Numbered from the stretch's first letter, positions 1 through 6,807 are shown. The stretch is DNA of 8,212 nt from Vibrio sp. (GCA_007124475.1 SLFB01000026.1:1-8212); one strand, 5' to 3'. Notes: generated by a model not told the origin, from the sequence alone. A program made the numbers and translations.

Positions 1-40
1 CTAGAATCACCGCTCTTTTTATAACTGGTTATGCGTTTCG

Positions 41-1009
41 ATGGAGTCAATATTTCACTGGAAAAAATCACTACGTATGCAAGGTGTCCCAGCTTCGCAA
101 GCGGCACTGGCATTGGGTGTGATTGGCTTAGGTCAAGCTTGGACGCTCTACTTCCCGAAATGGGGAGCTTTTTTCCATCCTTATTTTGCCTTAATCGGGA
201 GTTTGTTACTCTTACCTGTTCTTGGTAAGTACCTTACCAGCTACTCATCTTTTATGAATGATCTCCGTCATCCTCTGCATGGCAGTTTAATGCCTCCAAT
301 GAGTATGGCGCTGCTGATCTTATGTGATTATTTAGCGGTAATTTCGCCCTTGGTTGCCTATCCCATTTGGACTCTTGCCCTACTTCTGCATATCACCATG
401 ATGGTGCTATTTTTTCGGTTTCAGTTAGCCAATTTTAATATTGCGAATGTGGTACCCAGTTGGTTTCTCTATCCTGTTGGTCTCATTAGTAGCTCCCTTG
501 CGGGGACACAGTTTGGTCATACTGTTTTTTCTGAAATGCTTGTTAGTATTTGCATTGCTATCTATTTTGTCATGTTGCCCGTTGTTCTTTATCGCTTAGT
601 CTTTGCGGGCATGTTGCCCAAACGGGCTCGCCCCACTTTAGCCATTATGGCCGCGCCTATCAATCTTACTCTTGCGACTTATTTGGTCAACTTTACCAAC
701 CCAGACCCTATCCTCACTGGAGCGTTAGCTGGTATTGCGATTACAATGACCTTATTAATTTACCTCTGTTATTTCAGGCTATTGCGCTTGGCTTTTCAGC
801 CATCTATTGCCGCCCTCACCTTTCCATCTGTGATCAGCGCCATTGCCATGCACCGTTTGACTGATTATTTTTCAGAGTTTTATCCACATTGGTATTGGCT
901 ACATAAGTTTGGTTTATTTGAACTATTCATTGCAACGGGCATGGTGGCTTGGGTGCTTTTGGGGTACTGGAAAATGTATTGGCCTTCAGCCTCTACGACG
1001 GGTAATTGA
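41..1009 (+). CDS. TDT/TehA-family membrane transporter
   Basis: A 322-residue, very hydrophobic inner-membrane protein with about ten predicted membrane helices and short polar loops, the size and layout of the TDT family (TehA tellurite-resistance/dicarboxylate transporters and the related SLAC1-type anion channels). Seen in the sequence: the loop HPLHGSLMPP (residues 77-86), a VPSWFLYPVG segment (138-147) like the pore-lining 'P-x-W-F-x-P-x-G' element of the family, and the basic-to-hydrophobic KRARPTLAIMAAP stretch (194-206). Family members move small anions such as C4-dicarboxylates, sulfite or nitrate; the substrate here cannot be told from sequence. An in-frame TAG at 2-4 limits the start to ATG 41 or ATG 77. 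Neither has a strong Shine-Dalgarno; 41 keeps a basic N-terminus before helix 1, but 77 is a real alternative. The next gene, a periplasmic binding protein, follows on the same strand after 104 bases. Confidence 0.8.
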   Translation: MESIFHWKKSLRMQGVPASQAALALGVIGLGQAWTLYFPKWGAFFHPYFALIGSLLLLPVLGKYLTSYSSFMNDLRHPLHGSLMPPMSMALLILCDYLAVISPLVAYPIWTLALLLHITMMVLFFRFQLANFNIANVVPSWFLYPVGLISSSLAGTQFGHTVFSEMLVSICIAIYFVMLPVVLYRLVFAGMLPKRARPTLAIMAAPINLTLATYLVNFTNPDPILTGALAGIAITMTLLIYLCYFRLLRLAFQPSIAALTFPSVISAIAMHRLTDYFSEFYPHWYWLHKFGLFELFIATGMVAWVLLGYWKMYWPSASTTGN

Positions 1010-1113
1010 ATCATTATCAGCCTAAATAGCCCTTTATTACCTTTCCTTATCGTAGACAGAATCACCAACCGCACCTAGACTTAAGATAGTTAAATCAAAT
1101 AGGTCGCGAAACC

Positions 1114-2073
1114 ATGAAACAAAGCAAACGATTGATTCAACTAGTATGGTTTTTACTGCTATCCATTTTCACTTTACCAGCGTTTACTCAATCTAATTTT
1201 CCTAGTCAACCTCTTACTATGTTGATTGGTTTTAACCCTGGTGGTAGCACGGATACTCAAGGTCAAGTGCTAGCTAAAGTCCTTTCCGAACAGCTCGGGC
1301 AGCCGGTAAATATTATTCACCATGCCGGTGCAGGAGGCGCTTCAGCAGCGGCGATGCTGGCCAATAGCCGCGATCAAGGCTATACCTTTCAATTTGGGCT
1401 GTCTCTACCTTACACCTTTGCTCCATTAACGACGACTTCCTCTTATCAATTGGATAGCTTTCGTTATGTCGCCGGCATCACCCTCGATCAAATCGCACTA
1501 GTCACAGGGCCCAATACACCGTTTGCAACTTGGCAAGAGTTTATCGCATACGCTAAAGCTAACCCTGGCTTAGTCTATGCTTCGCAAAATATTCAAGACC
1601 GCTTTTTAATTCATCGGATTATGCGTCAAGAAGGGATTCAATTACGCATTATGCCAACCACTGGTGGTGCAGGCATGGCCCCACTCATTCTGTCTGGAGA
1701 TGCTGATATCGCCTTTAGCGGTGGCACCCATAGCGCTTATACTGATTCTGGACTCATGCGCGTACTAGCCAGCCTAGCCAAAGACAGGTTAGTCTATTAT
1801 CCTGAGGTACCAAGTTTAATCGAACTCGGTTATGACGTCAGTGCCCATGTAGTTCGCGTGATTGCCGTACCGGCTAATACTCCGGATGAGCAAGTTCAAA
1901 TATTAAGTGATGCCCTATTGGCGGTAACGAAAGATCAACGATTTATTGATGTCACTGAACAAACCATCAAAATGCCAGTTATCTTTATGAATGAAGCCGA
2001 ATTAAAAACTCTATTTGCACAACAAGTTATAGAATATCAAGCATTAATAGCAGAATCTGAGCAGATTAAATAA
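1114..2073 (+). CDS. Orphan TctC/Bug-family periplasmic solute-binding protein
   Basis: A 319-residue exported protein of the tripartite tricarboxylate transporter receptor (Bug) family, close to the usual length of about 320. Residues 1-26 form a typical signal peptide (KQSKR basic end, hydrophobic core, LPAFT cleavage region). The family's ligand-site loops are visible: NPGGSTDTQ (41-49) and AGAGGAS (71-77), followed by the expected TTGGAG and GDADIAFSGG segments and the C-terminal PxEVPSLIELGYD motif. Bug proteins bind carboxylates and similar small molecules in the periplasm, delivering them to TctA/TctB membrane partners or reporting them to sensor proteins. No tctA or tctB lies beside it; the neighbours are a TDT transporter (104 bases upstream) and a membrane PAS-GGDEF-EAL protein (227 bases downstream), all on the same strand. 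That setting allows a sensing role or use by TctAB encoded elsewhere. The ligand is unknown. ATG 1114 is the only start that gives a proper signal peptide, though the ribosome site is weak. Confidence 0.88.
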   Translation: MKQSKRLIQLVWFLLLSIFTLPAFTQSNFPSQPLTMLIGFNPGGSTDTQGQVLAKVLSEQLGQPVNIIHHAGAGGASAAAMLANSRDQGYTFQFGLSLPYTFAPLTTTSSYQLDSFRYVAGITLDQIALVTGPNTPFATWQEFIAYAKANPGLVYASQNIQDRFLIHRIMRQEGIQLRIMPTTGGAGMAPLILSGDADIAFSGGTHSAYTDSGLMRVLASLAKDRLVYYPEVPSLIELGYDVSAHVVRVIAVPANTPDEQVQILSDALLAVTKDQRFIDVTEQTIKMPVIFMNEAELKTLFAQQVIEYQALIAESEQIK

Positions 2074-2300
2074 ACAGAGCCCCAAAAGTTGGAATTATGG
2101 ATGAGTGGGAAGTGATTACCAGCTTTCTGGAGCAAATTTGAACAGCAGTAAGCGGGTCTTTACTGGCAATCAAGGATGATACTCAACATCCTCATGAGCT
2201 TAAACTGACTAGATAGGCGAGCAAAAGCGAATACTCCAGCATTTACAAGTAGGCAAGGGAATACATTGCAGTAATAGTGCAACCATAAAGAGAGCGATAA

Positions 2301-5066
2301 ATGCCATCGAGAACTAAATCGTACAGTGATCAAAAAACATCACGTTGGGAGCTGAAGTTCACCACTCGTATTGTTTTGTTGTTTGGTTTTTTAGGGCTAT
2401 TTTCTTTACTGGTTTCGATGTTTTATTCCATCAAAACTGCAGAAATAAGCTTACAATCCGAGATTGAAAATAGTTTAATTCAACGGCAACGAGCGGTACA
2501 TAATTCAATCAACAATCGATTGGATTTACTAGAAGTGTACTTACATACCACCGCATCGAACCAGGTTTTCACATCTCTCAGTGGCGATAGTTTTGAGTTT
2601 AATCGCATTGCAAATGACATGATATATATGTTTCAAGATTCTGCGTTGGGTGCGAATCTGGATGTTTTCTTTCTGGTAGACCCAGCCGGGCACCTATTAA
2701 TGAATGCCAGTTTACCGCTCTATGATATCCATCAACTATTACAAGATATTCGCTCACCATTGCATTATACCAATCAATGGTCTGTGGTACATAATCCAGA
2801 TCTCACTGCAATCATCAAAGCAATACCTATTTTTGATCCTGCCAGTATCAAACTAAGAGGTTATATGTTTATTGGTCTGGCGATTGGTCAAAATCGGAGT
2901 TTTATTCGCACCCTTAGCGAGCAAGCCGATGTTGATGCGCTCTCAATTTACTATAATAAACATAAAATTATTGAATATAGCCCCCGCTTTGACTTGCCCG
3001 GCATCGCTAGCCAAGCACAAGATAATGCAACCACAACCATGAGACGCTTTGAGCAATTATACCTAGTCAATGCTCCTTTAAGTGTGAAAGGCGTTAACTT
3101 ACCGATCTCAATGAAAATAGCGATTGATGACCATCGCTTTACGTCTGTTAACGAACATTATTGGCATTCATTTTTCGTCTTATCGACAGGGTTCTTGCTG
3201 CTTTTGTTGTTAGCAGCGTGGTTAATCCATATCACTCATCGACGAGCGATTACTCAGTTGATAGATTATATCGAACATATTCAACAAGGGTTAAGTGTCC
3301 GCTTTTCGCACACCGGTATTTGGGAATATAACCAAGTTGGCGACGCGATGCAGATCATGGTCGATAATTTAAAAGTCGCGGCTACGGTTTTCGAATCGGC
3401 TGAAGGAATGATAGTCACCGATGCCAACAAACAGATTTTAAGAGTAAACCAAGCATTTACTGACATTACTGGTTTTCAAGCTGATCAGGTTGTGGGGCAG
3501 TCACTTGAAATTATTCATTCAGCACAGTACGACGATACCTTTTATGCCAATATTGAGTTTCATCTTGAAAACTACGGTGTATGGCATGGTGAAATGTGGA
3601 ATACCCGCAAAAATGGCCATGATTATTTACAGTGGACCATGATCACCGCAGTACTGGATGATGAAGAAAATAAAGTCGTGAATTATGTTGTGACGCTAAT
3701 CGATGTCACCCAACGCAATGCGGCAGAGAGTAAAATCAAACAGTTGGCTTTTTATGATCAGTTAACCCAGCTACCTAATCGACAACTGTTAATGGAGAAA
3801 CTTGAATCGGCTAGACTACATAGCGAACGTAATCACAAATATGGTGCCATTTTATATTTAGACTTAGATGATTTTAAAACCCTCAATGATACCAGGGGGC
3901 ATGATGTGGGTGATAAATTCTTGATTTTAGTCAGTCAACGACTGTCTCAATGTATCCGCAAAACCGACACAGTAGCTAGAATTGGTGGCGACGAATTTGT
4001 CATTATTTTTGAACATCTTGATACTGAACTCGAACAAGCCACTCACAAATGCGACTTCTTGTGCCAAAAGATCTTATCCAATTTAACTCAGCCCTATACT
4101 ATCGATAATATCGAACACTTCAGTACACTCAGCATTGGAGTGACACTGTTTTATGGTGAAGATAAAAGCATTGATGAGCTTCTAAAGCATGCTGATTTAG
4201 CCATGTATCAAGCAAAAAATTCAGGCAAAAATACTTATCGCTTTTTTAACCCTGAAATGCAGCAAAAAGTCTTAGAGCATGCGGCCATGGCAAATGATAT
4301 GCGCCAAGCCATCAGTAAGGGACAAATGATGCTCTATTTTCAACCGCAAGTGACTCATGCAGGCCAATTGATTGGCGCTGAAGCTTTGATCCGCTGGCAA
4401 CATCCCGAAAAAGGCATGGTCTCTCCGGCTGAGTTTATTCCCGTTGCCGAGGTAACAGGGTTGATTTTACCTATCGGTGAATGGGTATTGGATCAAGCCT
4501 GTCAAACGCTTTCCATCTGGCAGCAATCAGAATTAGCTCGCTCGCTGACTCTCGCCATTAATATTAGCGCTAAGCAGTTTTATCAATCTGATTTTGTCGC
4601 ACAAGTGTTAAGCGCCCTACGGCGCTATGACGCTAATCCCCATCGACTTAAACTGGAATTAACCGAAAGTATGTTGCATGAGGACTTAGAAGATACAATC
4701 CATAAAATGAGTCAACTCCAAGAGTTTGGTGTCACCTTTTCACTGGATGACTTTGGTACTGGTTATTCTTCACTCAGTTACTTAAAACGACTACCTCTCG
4801 ATCAGCTAAAAATCGATAAATCATTCGTCAGTGATCTCAATCACAATACTTATGGAGCTGATATTGCGCGAACCATAGTGTCCTTAGCCAATAGTATGGA
4901 TTTATCTGTCATTGCCGAAGGAGTCGAGACGGAAGAGCAACGGCTAGCGCTGGTGAGTTATGGTTGCTTTCATTTTCAAGGCTATTTATTTTCGCCGCCG
5001 GTACCGATCGAGAAATTTCCATTCAATGATACCCTTCCTAACCGAAGCGGCAGGGGTGTTGGCTAG
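2301..5066 (+). CDS. Membrane-bound PAS-GGDEF-EAL cyclic-di-GMP synthase/phosphodiesterase
   Basis: A 921-residue inner-membrane signalling protein. Order of parts: cytoplasmic basic N-terminus; membrane helix about 24-44; periplasmic sensor region about 45-289 of no family I can name with certainty (Cache- or CHASE-like by size and position); second helix about 291-310; short HAMP-like linker 311-358; PAS domain 362-471; GGDEF domain about 476-648; EAL domain about 660-905. The cyclase motif is GGDEF (562-566) with the product-inhibition site RKTD (553-556) intact. The phosphodiesterase residues all appear present: EAL (694-696), N754, E786 in ELTES, DDFGTGYS (816-823), K837, EGVE (873-876) and Q893. 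It therefore could make and degrade cyclic-di-GMP, switched by the periplasmic and PAS inputs. The ATG is preceded by a purine-rich AAAGAGAG. The last 11 residues and the TAG stop are encoded by an ERIC repeat, so the original C-terminus has been replaced or extended. It converges with hutW. Confidence 0.93.
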   Translation: MPSRTKSYSDQKTSRWELKFTTRIVLLFGFLGLFSLLVSMFYSIKTAEISLQSEIENSLIQRQRAVHNSINNRLDLLEVYLHTTASNQVFTSLSGDSFEFNRIANDMIYMFQDSALGANLDVFFLVDPAGHLLMNASLPLYDIHQLLQDIRSPLHYTNQWSVVHNPDLTAIIKAIPIFDPASIKLRGYMFIGLAIGQNRSFIRTLSEQADVDALSIYYNKHKIIEYSPRFDLPGIASQAQDNATTTMRRFEQLYLVNAPLSVKGVNLPISMKIAIDDHRFTSVNEHYWHSFFVLSTGFLLLLLLAAWLIHITHRRAITQLIDYIEHIQQGLSVRFSHTGIWEYNQVGDAMQIMVDNLKVAATVFESAEGMIVTDANKQILRVNQAFTDITGFQADQVVGQSLEIIHSAQYDDTFYANIEFHLENYGVWHGEMWNTRKNGHDYLQWTMITAVLDDEENKVVNYVVTLIDVTQRNAAESKIKQLAFYDQLTQLPNRQLLMEKLESARLHSERNHKYGAILYLDLDDFKTLNDTRGHDVGDKFLILVSQRLSQCIRKTDTVARIGGDEFVIIFEHLDTELEQATHKCDFLCQKILSNLTQPYTIDNIEHFSTLSIGVTLFYGEDKSIDELLKHADLAMYQAKNSGKNTYRFFNPEMQQKVLEHAAMANDMRQAISKGQMMLYFQPQVTHAGQLIGAEALIRWQHPEKGMVSPAEFIPVAEVTGLILPIGEWVLDQACQTLSIWQQSELARSLTLAINISAKQFYQSDFVAQVLSALRRYDANPHRLKLELTESMLHEDLEDTIHKMSQLQEFGVTFSLDDFGTGYSSLSYLKRLPLDQLKIDKSFVSDLNHNTYGADIARTIVSLANSMDLSVIAEGVETEEQRLALVSYGCFHFQGYLFSPPVPIEKFPFNDTLPNRSGRGVG

Positions 5067-5155
5067 GTTCGTTCATCCCAATCACAGAGTTTGCCTATGC
5101 TCATCGGGATGGACTCTACTGCCGCTTACCTGCAACTCCAAGTGACTTGGTTATA
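5029..5155 (+). repeat. ERIC-type intergenic repeat, copy A (full length)
   Basis: About 127 bases, the standard ERIC/IRU length. It runs from ATACCC at the left to GGTTATA at the right, and carries the recognisable blocks GGTGTTGGCTAG, TTCATCCCAATCAC, GCTCATCGGGAT, TGCCGC and CCTGCAACTCCAAG in the consensus order (matched from memory of the ERIC consensus). It is an imperfect palindrome: GTTCATCCC (5071-5079) pairs with GGGATGGAC (5106-5114) at 8 of 9 positions, and GCGGCAG (5047-5053) pairs perfectly with CTGCCGC (5119-5125). ERICs are non-autonomous repeats with no coding capacity that fold into long RNA hairpins and sit in transcribed intergenic DNA. This copy overlaps the last 38 bases of the PAS-GGDEF-EAL gene and fills most of the gap before the hutW stop, so it lies in the shared 3' zone of two convergent genes and may act on mRNA stability or termination there. 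Confidence 0.85.
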
Positions 5156-5187
5156 TATATTTAAAGCTATATGGCGAGCTTAATGAC

Positions 5188-6555
5188 TTAAGCATTTCCC
5201 ATTGCTATCAAAGCATCAGCAGTAGGAGGAGCTCGAAACACACCGACTTTCAGTAATAACTCTTGAAGAATACGTAAGATTTGGCTTGACCAAAAACGTC
5301 CTTTATTGGTCAGACGCATACAACTTGAGTCTGTATATAATAAACCGGCTTGGTGCCACTGAGACAGTAAAGGTTGCAGTAGCTGTGCATTGATAATTAT
5401 TTTATCTAATGGTATGCGTCCTTTTTCAACACCCGACTGTAAGCTAACTCGCCATTGCTCAGCACTAGCCGCTGAGTACGTCATCATCATTAAAGGTTTT
5501 TGCTGATCCTCAATGGCGGCAATATATCGCTCGAGATTTCGCTCATTCATATAACTGTATCCATTGATCGCACCACCAGCACCAGATCCAAAAGCAAAAC
5601 ACTCTGCCCCTTCTTTAATCAATAAATTATACAAATTACGCTCACGAGTCGTACGTGCAAAATGACTATTGCTGATCATTTGCCAACCAAGTTCTGCTAA
5701 ATAGTCGCTGCCATAAAGATACATATTTTGGCATGCAGTGGCGGAAGGCACAGCCAAGCGTTGATTAGTGATTGCCTTTGCTAACGCTGTGTTAGGTAAT
5801 ATATTCAGCGCATACAGGTCCACACCATCTAAACCAATTTGATCAGCCAGATATAAATCTTGTTGCCAAGATTGCTCTGTCTGTTGAGGCAGCCCAAATA
5901 ACAAATCACACACAACGGCAGCCCGATCACGAGCAACGAGCTTTTCTAAAAAGTGACGGGCTTGCTCCCCAGTAGAAGTGCGTGCTAAACGCTTGCGAAT
6001 TCGACTATCAAAGGTTTGGATACCTAATGAAAATCGATTCACACCAGCATCTAAACAGGCGTCAATTTTATCGTCACTAAAGCTTAAAATCCGACCTTCA
6101 ATCGTGATTTCACAGTCCGGTGCCAGTGGTAATAAAGCTGTTAATGTCGCTATGATGTCTGCTAATTGATGCGCGGTTAACGCACTCGGTGTTCCACCAC
6201 CGAGATAGACCGCATGGATCGGTAATCTCTGATATAGCGGACGCTGTGCTTCAAGCATGATCTCTGCCATCAAGGCTCGTACATACTGTTGCGCTAGATC
6301 AGGATGATATTTATTTTGATAAAACCCACAAAAAGTACACCGCGTTTCACAAAAAGGAATGTGTATATAAACCAGTCGCTTACGAGCAGGAATGTCATCA
6401 TGTTGCTGTAATAGCTTTGACCACGTTTGCGGGGTTTCTGGTGGCGCGATCGGCTGTGAACTGCGCCAGGGCATCGTTGCTTGACGATCCTTAAAAGGCT
6501 GACTGTCGGAGATTGCAAAATAATCGGTAAAATCGATGTTAGTATCAATGCTCAT
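5188..6555 (-). CDS. hutW: Radical SAM anaerobic heme-degradation enzyme HutW/ChuW
   Basis: A 455-residue cytoplasmic radical SAM enzyme of the HutW/ChuW branch of the HemN-like family, of normal length. The iron-sulfur motif CETRCTFC (residues 69-76, cysteines 69, 73, 76) follows VYIHIPF, and GGGTPS (119-124) is the SAM-binding glycine stretch. The CGFYQNKY and FGSGAGGAINGYSYM segments (the latter about 322-336) are what separates HutW/ChuW from HemN and HemW. The E. coli relative ChuW opens heme without oxygen by methyl transfer, releasing iron. The frame stays open back to an ATG at 6738, but those 61 extra codons translate an ERIC repeat, the FNR and Fur sites and the promoter, so I use ATG 6555, about 20 bases after the predicted transcription start; its ribosome site (GGGAAG, 3 bases away) is poor. 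The partners hutX and hutZ are absent from both sides. The gene converges on the cyclic-di-GMP gene. Confidence 0.88.
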   Translation of the reverse strand: MSIDTNIDFTDYFAISDSQPFKDRQATMPWRSSQPIAPPETPQTWSKLLQQHDDIPARKRLVYIHIPFCETRCTFCGFYQNKYHPDLAQQYVRALMAEIMLEAQRPLYQRLPIHAVYLGGGTPSALTAHQLADIIATLTALLPLAPDCEITIEGRILSFSDDKIDACLDAGVNRFSLGIQTFDSRIRKRLARTSTGEQARHFLEKLVARDRAAVVCDLLFGLPQQTEQSWQQDLYLADQIGLDGVDLYALNILPNTALAKAITNQRLAVPSATACQNMYLYGSDYLAELGWQMISNSHFARTTRERNLYNLLIKEGAECFAFGSGAGGAINGYSYMNERNLERYIAAIEDQQKPLMMMTYSAASAEQWRVSLQSGVEKGRIPLDKIIINAQLLQPLLSQWHQAGLLYTDSSCMRLTNKGRFWSSQILRILQELLLKVGVFRAPPTADALIAMGNA

Positions 6556-6569
6556 TGACTTCCCATGAA

Positions 6570-6588
6570 TCAAATGAAAATCATTATC
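6570..6588 (-). promoter_or_regulatory. Fur box over the hutW -10 and start site
   Basis: The + strand 19-mer here matches the Fur consensus GATAATGATAATCATTATC at 15 of 19 positions, with mismatches at 1-3 and 9; the half nearest the -35 (ATCATTATC) is perfect. It contains the whole -10 hexamer and the predicted transcription start, the position at which iron-loaded Fur would block RNA polymerase. Iron repression is known for heme-utilisation genes of Vibrio, so site and gene function agree. Confidence 0.8.
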
Positions 6589-6611
6589 GTTACCATTGTT
6601 AAATTTGTCGA
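6583..6611 (-). promoter_or_regulatory. hutW sigma70 promoter
   Basis: On the - strand, TCGACA (6606-6611; 5 of 6 to TTGACA) and GATAAT (6583-6588; 5 of 6 to TATAAT) are separated by the ideal 17 bases. The predicted transcription start is near 6576, giving a leader of about 20 bases to the ATG at 6555. Its position inside the longest open frame shows that frame is over-extended at its 5' end. Confidence 0.72.
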
Positions 6612-6628
6612 GCAACAACCGTAAGCTA

Positions 6629-6642
6629 TTGATTAAATTAAA
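6629..6642 (-). promoter_or_regulatory. Second, weaker FNR-like site upstream of hutW
   Basis: TTGAT-TAAA-TTAAA on the + strand matches the FNR consensus TTGATNNNNATCAA at 8 of 10 defined positions, with one perfect half. Its centre lies 21 bp (two helical turns) from the centre of the perfect FNR box and about 60 bases before the predicted start, close to the -61.5 class I position. AT-rich DNA makes chance matches possible, so the regular spacing is the main argument. Confidence 0.42.
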
Positions 6643-6649
6643 AGTAAAC

Positions 6650-6663
6650 TTGATTTTGATCAA
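6650..6663 (-). promoter_or_regulatory. Perfect FNR box upstream of hutW
   Basis: TTGAT-TTTG-ATCAA is an exact match to the FNR consensus TTGATNNNNATCAA. It is centred about 80-82 bases before the predicted hutW start, near the -82.5 class I activator position used by FNR in E. coli. FNR is active only without oxygen, matching an enzyme that works anaerobically. The site is not CRP-like, since the TGTGA/TCACA halves are absent. No other gene start is close enough to own it: the tRNA lies over 240 bases away and is transcribed toward it. Confidence 0.75.
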
Positions 6664-6689
6664 TAGATTCGCTGATAACCCATAGGAGC

Positions 6690-6807
6690 TATAGCCAACC
6701 CCTTTGGAGTTGCAGATAGGCGGAAAACCTATGAGCATAGAAAGACTATCTGATTAGGGCCAATAAACCTAGCCAACACGCCTGCTGCTTCAAGTAGCAA
6801 GGGTACA
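6690..6807 (-). repeat. ERIC-type intergenic repeat, copy B (shortened)
   Basis: About 118 bases. Read on the - strand, it repeats copy A's blocks in order: GAAGCAGCAGGCGTGTTGG, GGCTAGGTT, CTATGCTCAT, then CCGCC and CTGCAACTCCAA, with TATA-type ends. It is in the opposite orientation to copy A. Compared with copy A it lacks about 9 bases between CTATGCTCAT and CCGCC, and its central stem is more decayed, so it looks like an older copy. It lies between the tRNA-Gly/hairpin region and the hutW FNR boxes, ending only about 26 bases before the perfect FNR site. Confidence 0.75.

Noticed and set aside
1053..1081. TAGACA-17-TAGACT as a promoter for the Bug gene
   Set aside because: The -35 matches at 5 of 6 but the -10 at only 4 of 6, and nothing else supports it; the gene could also be read through from the transporter gene.
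2173..2192. AGGATG/CATCCT hairpin as terminator of the Bug gene
   Set aside because: It is about 100 bases past the stop, only 6 bp, and not followed by a T-run.
2142..2300. Cyclic-di-GMP riboswitch ahead of the GGDEF-EAL gene
   Set aside because: I looked for the conserved core elements of the GEMM classes and could not place them; an Infernal scan would settle it.
4960..5145. 61-residue open frame across the end of the GGDEF-EAL gene and ERIC copy A
   Set aside because: It lies within the EAL coding frame and the repeat; it is a chance frame through a palindromic non-coding element.
5178..5193. GCTTAA-tgac-TTAAGC hairpin at the hutW stop as a terminator
   Set aside because: The 6-bp stem is AT-rich, overlaps the stop codon and has no U-run; the ERIC hairpin beside it is the stronger structure.
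6294..6548. 84-residue open frame on the - strand inside hutW
   Set aside because: It overlaps the conserved N-terminal and CxxxCxxC coding region in another frame and resembles no protein; it is a shadow frame.
6556..6738. ATG 6738 as the hutW start (516-residue protein)
   Set aside because: The extra codons cover an ERIC repeat, two FNR-like sites, the promoter and the Fur box, and lack family-like sequence.
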